Made by a program: the position numbers and the translations under genes. This document shows positions 25,035 through 33,047 of a stretch of 64,000 bases of DNA, piece after piece (positions within the stretch are counted from its first letter, which is position 1; each line of letters starts with the position of its first letter). Under the pieces are notes generated by a model, which worked only from the letters and a program-made list of their open reading frames with translations, ran no database searches and had not been told where the DNA came from. Where the stretch lies: NCBI RefSeq assembly GCF_000344135.1, contig NZ_BAOP01000007.1, positions 1 to 64,000 of the forward strand. The letters run 5' to 3'. The stretch comes from Gordonia malaquae NBRC 108250 (lineage in GTDB: Bacteria; Actinomycetota; Actinomycetes; Mycobacteriales; Mycobacteriaceae).

Positions 25035-25469
25035 ATGCACAAGATGATCTTCGTGAACCTGCCCGTCGCCGACCTCGCACGTTCGCGCACCTTCTTCGAG
25101 TCGATGGGCTACACGTTCGACGATCGGTTCTCCGACGACAACGCGGCCGCCCTCGTCCTCGGCGACAACATCGTCGCCATGCTGTTGCGCCGCGACTTCT
25201 ACCAGACGTTCGTGCCGGGCAAGTCTGTTGTCGACGCCACCTCCACCAGCGGTGTCCTCGTCGCACTGAGCGCCGAGAGTCGCGATGAGGTCGACGCCAT
25301 CAAGGCCAAGGCGGAGGCTGCCGGCGCGACCATCGGTCGGTCCGAAGACCACGGATTCATGTACGGTTGCGCGTTCGACGACCTCGACGGTCACACCTGG
25401 GAGGTCATGTGGATGGACCAGGCCGCCGCCGAAGTCGGGCCCGAAGCGTTCGCCGACCAGCAGGGCTGA
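25035..25469 (+). CDS. VOC-superfamily (glyoxalase-like) protein
   Basis: The 144-aa protein has two VOC modules (FVNLPVADLARSRTFFESMG and GFMYGCAFDDLDGHTWEVMW). The C-terminal EVMW supplies the usual metal-binding glutamate; the N-terminal ligand is less clear. GGAGG is well placed before ATG 25035. The gene lies 50 bases ahead of an ECF sigma factor with a SnoaL-like tail, a common pairing that suggests co-regulation. Confidence 0.85.
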   Translation: MHKMIFVNLPVADLARSRTFFESMGYTFDDRFSDDNAAALVLGDNIVAMLLRRDFYQTFVPGKSVVDATSTSGVLVALSAESRDEVDAIKAKAEAAGATIGRSEDHGFMYGCAFDDLDGHTWEVMWMDQAAAEVGPEAFADQQG

Positions 25470-25519
25470 TCGGCCTGGAAACCGGCCGCCGGCGGCCGAC
25501 ACGATGCGAGGATGAGGAC

Positions 25520-26482
25520 ATGACGACACGCGCAGAAGACACGACGTTCGATGCGGCGACGTCTGAGTTTCGCGCCGAGTTGCTGGCGCACTGCTATCAC
25601 ATGCTCGGCTCGGCGTCCGATGCCGAGGACGTGCTGCAGGAGGTGTACCTCCGAGCGTGGCAGGCGTTCCATCGCTTCGAAGGTCGGTCGTCGGTGCGGA
25701 CGTGGCTCTACCGGATCGCCACCAACACCTGTCTCACCGCACTGGAAGGGCGCGCCAGGCGTCCGCTTCCGGCGGGCCTGGGAACCGATGCGTCCGACCC
25801 GAGGGAACCGGTCGTCGCCGACGAGGAGCGACTCTGGCTGCAGCCGCTTCCCGACGCGGCGCTCGGAGACCCGGCCGATGCGGCGACTCGGCGCGAGAGC
25901 ATCGGGCTGGCGATGGTCGCGGCGATGCAGGACCTGCCGGCCAGTCAGCGTGCCGTGCTCATCCTCCGTGACGTCCTCGCCTTCAGCGCGGCGGAGACCG
26001 CGGAGATGCTCGACATCACTGTGGCGTCGGCGAACAGCGCCCTGGCTCGGGCCCGCAAGACGATGGGTGACGGCACGACCCGCGATGGACGCCGCGCTGT
26101 TGAACTCACCGACCGCGAACGGTCAGTGTTCGCCGAATTCTGCCGCGCCTTCGAGGACCACGACATCGACGGTGTGGTGAAAGTCCTCGCCGCAGACGCG
26201 GTCTGGGAGATGCCGCCGTTCCCCGGTTGGTACCAGGGCAACACCGAGATCGGGGTGCTCACCGCGACCCAGTGCCCCGCGGCCGCCGCGGGCGACATCA
26301 AGATGGTCCCGACCACCTGCAACGGCCAGCCCGCGGCAGGCATGTACATGCGCGACGGCGAGGTGTGGAGGCCGTTTCAGATGGATGTCGTCACGTTCGT
26401 CGACGGCGAGATCGTTCACGTGGGCGCGTTCTTCGAGCGGTCTCTGTTCGACTTGGCCGGGTTGCCTGCGGTTCTTCGCTGA
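25520..26482 (+). CDS. ECF sigma factor with SnoaL-like C-terminal domain (SigG/SigJ type)
   Basis: The 320-aa protein has sigma region 2 (FRAELLAHCYHMLGSASDAE, DVLQEVYLRAWQAFHRF, about 15-75) and region 4 (LPASQRAVLILRDVLAFSAA, ETAEMLDITVASANSALARA, about 140-180). A SnoaL-like domain then follows to the end (WEMPPFPGWYQGNTEIGVL, VVTFVDGEIVHVGAFFERSL). Such ECF factors use the fused domain in place of an anti-sigma factor. GAGGA lies before ATG 25520. It probably forms an operon with the VOC gene. The mycobacterial SigG/SigJ groups are the nearest I can name. Confidence 0.9.
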   Translation: MTTRAEDTTFDAATSEFRAELLAHCYHMLGSASDAEDVLQEVYLRAWQAFHRFEGRSSVRTWLYRIATNTCLTALEGRARRPLPAGLGTDASDPREPVVADEERLWLQPLPDAALGDPADAATRRESIGLAMVAAMQDLPASQRAVLILRDVLAFSAAETAEMLDITVASANSALARARKTMGDGTTRDGRRAVELTDRERSVFAEFCRAFEDHDIDGVVKVLAADAVWEMPPFPGWYQGNTEIGVLTATQCPAAAAGDIKMVPTTCNGQPAAGMYMRDGEVWRPFQMDVVTFVDGEIVHVGAFFERSLFDLAGLPAVLR

Positions 26483-26497
26483 CCTTCGTTGTTGTCC

Positions 26498-26603
26498 GGG
26501 GTGCGGGGGCGGAGATTCTTCCGCCTCGGCAGTCCTCGCGGGCTCGGCTATCGCCTCGCGCGCTGCGGAGGGCTCGTTGGAAGAATCTCCGCCCCCGCAC
26601 CCC
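26498..26603. repeat. Hairpin repeat element, copy 1
   Basis: Two 25-base arms (26498-26522 and 26579-26603) are perfectly complementary and flank a 56-base core containing CTCGGCAGTCCTCGCGGGCT and GCGGAGGGCTCGT. Within the core GGC-TATC-GCC forms a small tip hairpin. It lies just after the sigma-factor stop. Copies 2 and 3 share the core but have quite different arms. Confidence 0.85.
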
Positions 26604-26726
26604 TCGTTTGGGTGACTCCCCACGTGTTCTTTTGTATGTGGGGGTTGCGCTGTTCTCCCGACCCTGCCCGCCCTCGGCGACAACTCACAACCTACAAATT
26701 GAAACTCCGCCGACAGCTCCAAAACA

Positions 26727-26832
26727 GCGATGCGGGCGGTGAAACTCTTCCGACGAGCCCTCCGCAGCGTGCGAGCCGTAAGGCGAGCCCGCGAGGACTG
26801 CCGAGGAGGAAGAGTTTCACCGCCCGCATCGC
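26727..26832. repeat. Hairpin repeat element, copy 2 (inverted)
   Basis: Arms at 26727-26751 and 26808-26832 are perfectly complementary over 25 bases but differ in sequence from copy 1. The 56-base core is the same as that of copy 1 in the opposite orientation, with the tip changed to GCC-TTAC-GGC, a compensatory change. It ends 16 bases before the ipdC stop and may end transcription from both sides. Bases 26604-26726 between the copies hold no gene I can see. Confidence 0.85.
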
Positions 26833-26847
26833 GGGGCGAATCAGGAA

Positions 26848-27930
26848 CTAACGCAACGACGCCAGAGCATCCAGACGGGCATGAGCCTGAGTCATGATCG
26901 ACTGAATCAGATCGTCACACGACGGGAGATCGGAGATCATCCCCACCACTTGACCCGACGCGAGAACGCCGGCTTCGGTGTTGCCGTCGACGAGGCCCGC
27001 CTTGAGGAGCATCGGGGTGTTGCCCGCCATGATGATCTGCTGCCACGAGCGTTCGCCGGACTTCTTCATCGACGCGCCGTCACGGAGCATGGTGGTCCAC
27101 CGCATGCCGGTCATCTGCTTGAACTCGTTGGCGTTGCGGGCGGCGGCGATGAGGGCCTTGGCGCGCGATCCGTTCTCGAGTGCGTTGACCAGTTCGGTCC
27201 TCAGGACGCGGTGCGGCATGCCGTCGACCTTCAGCGACACGACGGTGTCGTTGAGGCTGCGCTGCAGGTACTCCTGTTTGACGCTGTCGGGCACCGCCGA
27301 GTCGGACGTGAGGAGGAAACGGGTTCCCATCGCGACGCCCTCGGCGCCGTACGACAGGGCCGCGACGAGACCGCGCCCGTCGAAGAAGCCGCCTGCGGCG
27401 ACCACCGGGATCGACGTCTCACCGGCACCGCCGAGAGCGTCGACCACAGACGGAAGCAGGAGCGTGGTCGCGACGGGACCGGTGTGTCCACCGCCTTCGC
27501 CGCCCTGCACGATGACCGCATCCGCACCCCAGGAGGCGACTTTGACCGCGTGCTTCGCGGCGCCGATCGACGGGATCACGGCGAGGCCGTGATCCTTCAG
27601 CTTCGCGATGAGCTCCTTCTTCGGAGCGAGCGCGAACGATGCGACCTTCACGCCTTCCCGGATCATCAGGTCGACACGCTCGTTCGCGTCGGACGCGTCC
27701 GCGCGGAGGTTGACGCCGAACGGCTTGTCGGTGAGCGTCTTCGTCTTCTTGATCGCGAACTCGAGCTCGTCGTACGTCATCGTCGCCGATGCGAGGATGC
27801 CGAGACCACCGGCGTTGGCGGTGGCCGCCGTCAGCGACGGCCCCGAGACCCATCCCATGCCGGTCTGCACGATCGGGTACTTGACGCCGACCAGTTCGGT
27901 GAAACGGGTGCTCAATCCCTCGGCCGTCAC
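26848..27930 (-). CDS. ipdC: IpdC, flavin-dependent reductase of steroid-ring degradation
   Basis: The 360-aa protein belongs to the nitronate monooxygenase/2-nitropropane dioxygenase-like FMN fold (VKYPIVQTGMGWVSGPSLTA, WGADAVIVQGGEGGGHTGPV, IPVVAAGGFFDGRGLVAAL, GAEGVAMGTRFLLTSDS). It is the counterpart of Rv3553 (IpdC), needed for converting hydroxylated indanone-CoA intermediates before ring opening. It overlaps ipdB by 4 bases (ATGA) and is the last gene of the echA20-ipdA-ipdB-ipdC operon. No box of its own; KstR2 control comes from upstream of echA20. Confidence 0.92.
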   Translation of the reverse strand: MTAEGLSTRFTELVGVKYPIVQTGMGWVSGPSLTAATANAGGLGILASATMTYDELEFAIKKTKTLTDKPFGVNLRADASDANERVDLMIREGVKVASFALAPKKELIAKLKDHGLAVIPSIGAAKHAVKVASWGADAVIVQGGEGGGHTGPVATTLLLPSVVDALGGAGETSIPVVAAGGFFDGRGLVAALSYGAEGVAMGTRFLLTSDSAVPDSVKQEYLQRSLNDTVVSLKVDGMPHRVLRTELVNALENGSRAKALIAAARNANEFKQMTGMRWTTMLRDGASMKKSGERSWQQIIMAGNTPMLLKAGLVDGNTEAGVLASGQVVGMISDLPSCDDLIQSIMTQAHARLDALASLR

Positions 27931-28712
27931 GACTTCACCTCGCGGTTGCGGACGCCCTTGGGATCGAGGACCTCACGGATGATCCGGAGCTGCTCGTCGG
28001 TAGGGGTGGCGGTGACCGGGGCGTTGTCGAGTCCGGCGATCGGGAAGCCGGTGTTCTCGGCGACTTCGTCGGCGGTCACGCCGGGATGTAGCGAGAGTGC
28101 ACGCATCGTGTGGCCAGGGCCGTTGAAGTCGAACACGCCGAGGTTGGTGACGACACGATGGATGTTGAGCGAGTCGAACGCGGGGTTGCGCTCATCGACC
28201 TTGTCGAAGCCGACACCCGACACGATGTCGACGTCGCCCGAGAACACACGCGACGAGTGACGCGCCACCCAGTAACTGGTCGGGTGGTTGATCGTGTTGC
28301 CGGGGGCTCCGCGGACACCGAACATCTGACGGGTCGGCTGCTGCAGCGGGCCGAACGCAGACAGGTTCTGGTTGCCGAACCGGTCGATCTGGTTGGCGCC
28401 CATCACCACGTGGCGGCGGCCCGACGCGACGACGTCGAACACCTTCCGGAACGGCATCCAGCCCTCGATCGGGCCGACCTTCCCGATGGCGGGGGTGTCC
28501 GCGAGGATCAGCGATTCACCGTCGGTGATCAGCAGATCCTGCTCGGTGGTGAGACGCGCGAGGCGTGCGCCGAGCAGCGGAGTCGGCGCCATGGGCGACG
28601 CCATGATCTCGCCTGCGCCGGTGAAGATGTCTGCGCACGACACGACGCAGTACTCGGCGCGGGTGATCTCGGTATCGGTGCTGGCTGCGTTGGTGCTGTC
28701 AGGGGTGCTCAC
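27927..28712 (-). CDS. ipdB: IpdB, beta subunit of the COCHEA-CoA hydrolase
   Basis: The 261-aa protein is the beta subunit of a CoA-transferase-like heterotetramer with IpdA. IpdAB is known to open steroid ring C by hydrolysing COCHEA-CoA rather than transferring CoA. Family features are LLITDGESLILADTPAIG, EGWMPFRKVFDVVASGRRHV, VMGANQIDRFGNQNLSAFGP and VVTNLGVFDFNGPGHTMRAL. GTG 28712 overlaps the ipdA stop (GTGA), and the stop overlaps the ipdC start, so all three are coupled. Confidence 0.93.
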   Translation of the reverse strand: MSTPDSTNAASTDTEITRAEYCVVSCADIFTGAGEIMASPMAPTPLLGARLARLTTEQDLLITDGESLILADTPAIGKVGPIEGWMPFRKVFDVVASGRRHVVMGANQIDRFGNQNLSAFGPLQQPTRQMFGVRGAPGNTINHPTSYWVARHSSRVFSGDVDIVSGVGFDKVDERNPAFDSLNIHRVVTNLGVFDFNGPGHTMRALSLHPGVTADEVAENTGFPIAGLDNAPVTATPTDEQLRIIREVLDPKGVRNREVKS

Positions 28713-29605
28713 TTGGCTTCCTCCTGCTCGGACTGCCACTTGGTGACTTCGTTCTGGTAGGTCGCTTCGTCGACGTCGAGGAAGCGCGTCTTGAAGGCGG
28801 CCCAGGTGTCGTCGGAGCCAGCTGACTCGACGTAGAAACGCTGGAACGCCTCGTCGCGGCCGTAGCCGCCGGCGAATGTGAAGTGTGCGCCGTTCGGCGT
28901 CTCGACCACGCGGTCGACGTTCATGCGGCTGACGATGAGGCGCTGCACGGGGAGTTCGGCGACGAGCTCTTCGGTGCTCACGAGCCGGTCGGTCTCGACG
29001 TAGCGACGGTCGGCGGCGGCGAGGTACAGGTCGTCGAAGTAGGGATCGACTCCGGTGTAGCCGGCGTTGCCGTGGACGTCAGCGACGTCGAGGTGGACGA
29101 ACGCCGCGTCGAGCTTGAGCGCGGGCATAGCGATCAGCGTCTGGGTCCGGCCGTCGGCGTCTGCGTACGGCGACTCGATCGTCTTGAGCTCACCTTCCCA
29201 GAACTTCAGCACGTCCGAGCCCAGGCCTGCGCGGATGGGCAGGAACGGGAGGCGAGCAGCGGCCGCTTCGAGGCCGCACTTGACCATGCCCTCATCCATC
29301 TCACGGGCTTCGAGGACACCGCTGGTGCGGGCCTTCGCGAACCACGGATCGTAGAACGGCGCCGAGTCCAGCGACACGAAACCGTAGTAGGCGCGGCGGA
29401 CCTTGCCTGCCGCGCACAGCAGGCCGAGGTCGGCGCCGCCGTAGGTCACCACGGTGAGGTCCTTGACGTCGCTGCGGGCGATCGCACGAACGAGGGCCAT
29501 CGGCTTGCGCCGCGAACCCCAGCCGCCGATGCCGATGGTCATGCCGTCGCGCAGTTCGGCGACGACGTCGTCGAGCGTGCTCGTCTTGTCGGTTGCCACG
29601 GTCAC
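28709..29605 (-). CDS. ipdA: IpdA, alpha subunit of the COCHEA-CoA hydrolase
   Basis: The 298-aa alpha subunit pairs with IpdB to hydrolyse the ring-C diketone-CoA. Visible are LRDGMTIGIGGWGSRRKPMA (CoA-transferase glycine-rich segment, about 20), VVTYGGADLGLLCAAGKVRR, YYGFVSLDSAPFYDPWF and HLDVADVHGNAGYTGVDPYF. GTG 29605 overlaps the echA20 stop (GTGA) and gives nearly the length of mycobacterial IpdA. The frame stays open much further upstream, but that part overlaps echA20 and is not coding. Confidence 0.93.
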   Translation of the reverse strand: MTVATDKTSTLDDVVAELRDGMTIGIGGWGSRRKPMALVRAIARSDVKDLTVVTYGGADLGLLCAAGKVRRAYYGFVSLDSAPFYDPWFAKARTSGVLEAREMDEGMVKCGLEAAAARLPFLPIRAGLGSDVLKFWEGELKTIESPYADADGRTQTLIAMPALKLDAAFVHLDVADVHGNAGYTGVDPYFDDLYLAAADRRYVETDRLVSTEELVAELPVQRLIVSRMNVDRVVETPNGAHFTFAGGYGRDEAFQRFYVESAGSDDTWAAFKTRFLDVDEATYQNEVTKWQSEQEEAK

Positions 29606-30363
29606 TTCTCCTTCAGGGTCTTGCCGGTTTCCACGTAGGCATCGCGATGCTCGTCTGCGACGCCTGCGAGGTTGAGTTCGTACGTGTAGCGCTGTTCGAG
29701 CAGGTAGCTCGTCTTCACGTCGACGGGGTCGATGTTGTTGATCGCCGCCTTCGCGGCGCGGATCACGCGGGTGTCCTTGGCGTCGATCATGCGGGCCACC
29801 TCGAGGGCGGTCTCCAACAGATCTTCGCGGGGGACGGCCTTGTAGACCGATCCGAAGTGGACGAGCTGCTCGGCGGTCACGTTCTGCGCGGTGTAGTACA
29901 GCGTGCGCATCATGTGCTGGGGGACCAGCCGGGCCAGGTGAGTGGCGGCGCCGAGGGCGCCGCGGTCGACCTCGGGGAGTCCGAAGATCGCGTCGTCGGA
30001 GGCGACGATCACGTCGGCGTTGCCGACCAGTCCGATGCCGCCGCCGACGCAGAAGCCGTTGACGGCGACGATCACCGGGACGGCGCAGTCGTACACGGCG
30101 GAGAACGCGGCTGCGCATCCCTTGTTGGCGTTGACGAGGGCGTCGAAGCCGGTGGTCGCCTGCATCTCCTTGATGTCGACGCCGGCGTTGAAGCCGCGGC
30201 CTTCGGCACGCAGGATCACGACGGTGGTCTCGGGATCGGCGCCTGCGGCGAGGATCTCGTCGGCCAGTTGGAACCATGCTGCGCTGGGCAGCGCGTTGAC
30301 CGGCGGGAAGTCGACCGTGACGGTGACGATGCCCGATTCGGCGCGGGCCGTGGTGATCGGCAC
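29602..30363 (-). CDS. echA20: EchA20, crotonase-family ring-D hydrolase
   Basis: The 253-aa crotonase-fold enzyme is the counterpart of Rv3550, which hydrolytically opens steroid ring D of the HIEC-CoA intermediate. Seen are GRGFNAGVDIKEMQATTG (oxyanion-hole segment, about 60), VNGFCVGGGIGLVGNADVIV and FGLPEVDRGALGAATHL. GGAG precedes the ATG. It is the first gene of the echA20-ipdA-ipdB-ipdC operon and its promoter region shares a KstR2-type box with the divergent SDR gene. Confidence 0.92.
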   Translation of the reverse strand: MPITTARAESGIVTVTVDFPPVNALPSAAWFQLADEILAAGADPETTVVILRAEGRGFNAGVDIKEMQATTGFDALVNANKGCAAAFSAVYDCAVPVIVAVNGFCVGGGIGLVGNADVIVASDDAIFGLPEVDRGALGAATHLARLVPQHMMRTLYYTAQNVTAEQLVHFGSVYKAVPREDLLETALEVARMIDAKDTRVIRAAKAAINNIDPVDVKTSYLLEQRYTYELNLAGVADEHRDAYVETGKTLKEK

Positions 30364-30390
30364 ACCTGCTCCTTACATTCTGCTCACCCA

Positions 30391-30404
30391 AGCAAATGCT
30401 TGGT
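30391..30404. promoter_or_regulatory. KstR2 operator between echA20 and the SDR genes
   Basis: AGCAAATGCTTGGT is identical to the box at 9375-9388, with one mismatch to AnCAAGnnCTTGnT. It lies in the 60-base gap of the divergent pair. TAGGGT at 30412-30417 is a possible -10 for the plus-strand gene, whose ATG follows 6 bases later. Confidence 0.82.
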
Positions 30405-30423
30405 TGTTTGGTAGGGTAGCACC

Positions 30424-31206
30424 ATGTCCACAGCAGCGCACACATCCGTCGACCTCGGGCTGACCGGACGAATCGTCCTGGTCACCGGCGGCGTCCGCGG
30501 CGTCGGAGCCGGAATCGCCGACGTCCTCGAAGGGCTCGGAGCCACCCCCGTCGTCTGCGCACGCAGGCCGGTCGAAGGCTCCGATCGTGAGTTCCACTCC
30601 TGCGACGTCCGCGACTCCGACGCCGTCGCCGCGATGATCGACGCAATCGTCGCCACGCACGGCCGAATCGACGGCGTCGTCAACAACGCCGGCGGATCGC
30701 CGTTTGCCATGGCCGCGGACGCGTCCGACCGCTTCACGCAGAAGATCCTCGAGCTCAACCTGCTCGCGCCGATCATCGTGTCGCGTGCCGCGCACGCGGT
30801 GATGGCTCGCCAAGAAGGCGGCGGTGCGGTCGTCAACGTGTCGAGCGTCAGCGGTCACCGTCCGTCGCCGGGCACCGCGGCCTACGGCGCGGCGAAGGCC
30901 GGCCTCGACAACATCACCGAGTCGCTCGCCGTCGAATGGGCGCCCGCGGTCCGCCTCAACTCGGTGATCTGCGGACCCGTCGAAACCGAGCTCTCGCACA
31001 TGCACTACGGCGACGCCGACGGGGTCGCGGCCGTCGGCAAGACCATTCCGATGGGCCGTCTCGCGCAGCCGACCGACGTCGGCAACGCCGTCGCGTTCCT
31101 GCTCTCGCCTCTCGCGTCGTACATCTCCGGTTCTACACTCACCGTCCACGGAGGCGGCGAGAAGCCGGCCTTCCTCTCCGCGGGCAACACCGACAACCAA
31201 GTCTGA
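30424..31206 (+). CDS. Short-chain dehydrogenase of the KstR2 regulon (Rv3549c-like)
   Basis: The 260-aa SDR has the NAD(P)-binding loop VLVTGGVRGVGAGIADV, NNAGGSPFAMAA and the catalytic pair in NVSSVSGHRPSPGTAAYGAA (Ser, Tyr) followed by AK. Its place next to echA20 and ahead of another SDR matches Rv3549c-Rv3548c. The exact step in ring catabolism is not settled. A leaderless start at ATG 30424 is likely. The next gene follows after 20 bases. Confidence 0.88.
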   Translation: MSTAAHTSVDLGLTGRIVLVTGGVRGVGAGIADVLEGLGATPVVCARRPVEGSDREFHSCDVRDSDAVAAMIDAIVATHGRIDGVVNNAGGSPFAMAADASDRFTQKILELNLLAPIIVSRAAHAVMARQEGGGAVVNVSSVSGHRPSPGTAAYGAAKAGLDNITESLAVEWAPAVRLNSVICGPVETELSHMHYGDADGVAAVGKTIPMGRLAQPTDVGNAVAFLLSPLASYISGSTLTVHGGGEKPAFLSAGNTDNQV

Positions 31207-31226
31207 GAAAGAAAGCGAACACCCAC

Positions 31227-32120
31227 ATGAGCAAGACAAACATCGGTCGCGTCGTCATCGTCACGGGCGCAGGCCAGGGAATCGGCCGCGCGCACGCACT
31301 CGCGTTCGCAGCTGACGGTGCCAAGGTCGTCGTGAACGACTACGCCGCCGACTCTGCCGCATCGGTCGTCGACGAGATCGTCGCCGCAGGCGGCGAAGCA
31401 GTTGTCGCCGCCGGGGACGTCGCCGACTGGGAGACCGGCGCCGCCATCGTCAAGACCGCTGTCGACACCTTCGGCGGACTCGATGCGCTCGTCAACAACG
31501 CAGGGTTCCTGCGCGACCGCATGCTCGTCTCGCTGAGCGAGGACGAGTGGGACGCGGTGGTCCGCGTGCATCTGAAGGGACACTTTGTGATGCTGCGTCA
31601 CGCCGCCGAGTACTGGCGCGCTCAGGCCAAGGCGGGCCAGAAGCCGCAGGCCCGCATCATCAACACCTCGTCGGGCGCAGGCATCTTCGGCTCGGTCGGC
31701 CAGGGCAACTACGCCGCGGCGAAGGCCGCCATCGCAGAGCTGACGATCCAGGCCGCGGCGGAGCTCGGCGGGTACGGGATCACGGTCAACGGCATCGCAC
31801 CGGCGGCGCGCACGCAGATGACGCTGGGCGCAGGTGAAGCGATGGCCGAGCAGATGGCAGCGCCGGCCGACGGCTCGTTCGACGCGATGGACCCGGCGAA
31901 CATCTCGCCGCTCGTCGTCTGGTTGGCGTCCGCGGAGTCGGGCGACGTCTCGGGCCGACTGTTCGAGGTCGAGGGTGGGACCGTCACCGTCCTCGACGGC
32001 TGGCAGCGCGCCGCGAGCAAGGACAAGGGCGCTCGCTGGGAGCCGTCGGAACTCGGTGACGTCGTCCGCGGACTCATCGCCGAGTCTCCTCAGCAGGTGA
32101 AGGCTTACGGCGCTCGCTGA
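31227..32120 (+). CDS. Short-chain dehydrogenase of the KstR2 regulon (Rv3548c-like)
   Basis: The 297-aa SDR resembles the dehydrogenase part of MFE-type enzymes: VIVTGAGQGIGRAHALAFAA, NNAGFLRDRMLVSLSEDEWD, VHLKGHFVMLRHAAEYWRAQ and the catalytic GNYAAAKAAIAELT. GAAAGCGAAC before ATG 31227 is a weak ribosome site. It is the second gene after the KstR2-type box and its end is followed by hairpin repeat copy 3. It resembles hsd4A at 58712, so a paralogous origin is likely. Confidence 0.88.
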   Translation: MSKTNIGRVVIVTGAGQGIGRAHALAFAADGAKVVVNDYAADSAASVVDEIVAAGGEAVVAAGDVADWETGAAIVKTAVDTFGGLDALVNNAGFLRDRMLVSLSEDEWDAVVRVHLKGHFVMLRHAAEYWRAQAKAGQKPQARIINTSSGAGIFGSVGQGNYAAAKAAIAELTIQAAAELGGYGITVNGIAPAARTQMTLGAGEAMAEQMAAPADGSFDAMDPANISPLVVWLASAESGDVSGRLFEVEGGTVTVLDGWQRAASKDKGARWEPSELGDVVRGLIAESPQQVKAYGAR

Positions 32121-32160
32121 CCTCTTCGGTCTCTTGGGCGTTTGTCGTTTGTCGTTGGTC

Positions 32161-32285
32161 GGCGGTCGTGGAGATTCCCCCTCCTCGGCAGTCCTCGCGG
32201 GCTCGGCTATCGCCTCATCTCGACTCCGCTCGATACGACGCGCGCGCTGCGGAGGGCTCGTCGGGAGAATTTCCACAACCGCCTG
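32161..32285. repeat. Hairpin repeat element, copy 3, with altered tip
   Basis: The core CTCGGCAGTCCTCGCGGGCT and GCGGAGGGCTCGTC are shared with copies 1 and 2, but the arms (about 32161-32180 and 32265-32285) are different again and pair imperfectly. The tip is enlarged by a segment at 32216-32239 containing CGACTCCGCTC, the core of another repeat type in this window. It lies after the SDR stop and before a conventional hairpin. Confidence 0.8.
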
Positions 32286-32326
32286 GTCCGGCGTGAGTGG
32301 CGAGCTTGATCAAGTGCGGAAATGAA

Positions 32327-32358
32327 TGAAGGCCGGACCCGGAGGGGTCCGGCCTTCA
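32327..32358. terminator. Hairpin between convergent SDR and GNAT genes
   Basis: A perfect 14-bp stem (32327-32340 with 32345-32358) and a 4-base loop lies 26 bases from the stop of the minus-strand GNAT gene. It can serve both strands. Confidence 0.75.
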
Positions 32359-32384
32359 TCGTCTCCGCGACATGCGGATGGATG

Positions 32385-33047
32385 TCAGGCGGTGGCGCCG
32401 GGGGCGCGGATGGTGAGCGGAACGCCGGGGAAGTAGGCGGCGAGCTCGGTGCGTGAACGGCGAAGGGCCGAGACCCCGTAGCCCTTCTTGCGGCTGTCCG
32501 GACGAATCCAGATACGGACGTCGACTGCGCCGTCGGTCAGTTCTCCGAACACGATGCCGACCTTCTCGTCGTCGTCGACGGCGACGAGCCAGACGGCGTC
32601 CTCGGCGTCGACTCGGTCGGATGCGGCCGAGATCTCCTCGCCGAGTTCACCGGCGGGAGCACCCGAACCGTCGCCGGCCACACCCTGCTCGGCAGTCCGC
32701 TCGGCGAAGATGTCGGCGTCGTCTTCGGCGGAGAACGGGCGAAGATCGAGAGTGTCGCCGCTGCTCGCCGGGCGTTCGGCGAGCGTGAACGTGATCTCCG
32801 AGTTCAGATCGTCGAGTGCCGCCTGGTTCTTGCGTCGCGAGTCCTTGGTGAGCTGGTCGAGCGACATGTGCAGGACGGCGTCGACGCCGTGACGTGACGT
32901 GTCGAGCAGGGTCGCGATCGCGTCGGCCGCGGACTCGCGATCGTCGGCGTCGAAGATCGCGTCCAAGACTTCGTGCCTGCGCTCGAATGCCTTGAGCAGG
33001 GCGTCGGTGATGTCGCGTCGGGTCGTGGCCTGGTCTACATCAGTCAT
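32385..33047 (-). CDS. GNAT-type protein with a GyrA-like coiled-coil N-terminus
   Basis: The first 80 residues of this 220-aa protein (DITDALLKAFERRHEVLDAI, FDADDRESAADAIATLLDTS, VDAVLHMSLDQLTKDSRRK) resemble the coiled-coil tail of type II topoisomerase A subunits. The rest looks like a GNAT-type domain (VWLVAVDDDEKVGIVFGELT, VRIWIRPDSRKKGYGVSALR), with KKGYGVSAL as the acyl-CoA loop. Proteins of this build occur in mycolata but I know of no role. It is convergent with the SDR operon and divergent from the acyl-CoA ligase gene at 33197. Confidence 0.7.
   Translation of the reverse strand: MTDVDQATTRRDITDALLKAFERRHEVLDAIFDADDRESAADAIATLLDTSRHGVDAVLHMSLDQLTKDSRRKNQAALDDLNSEITFTLAERPASSGDTLDLRPFSAEDDADIFAERTAEQGVAGDGSGAPAGELGEEISAASDRVDAEDAVWLVAVDDDEKVGIVFGELTDGAVDVRIWIRPDSRKKGYGVSALRRSRTELAAYFPGVPLTIRAPGATA

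Noticed and set aside
26498..26832. CRISPR-like array from the repeated hairpins
   Set aside because: Only two copies in inverted orientation here, no regular spacers and no cas genes.
28709..30445. Open frame of more than 570 codons starting well upstream of ipdA
   Set aside because: The upstream part overlaps echA20 on the same strand in another frame, is arginine-rich as expected of GC-rich shadow frames, and the GTG at 29605 gives the normal IpdA length.
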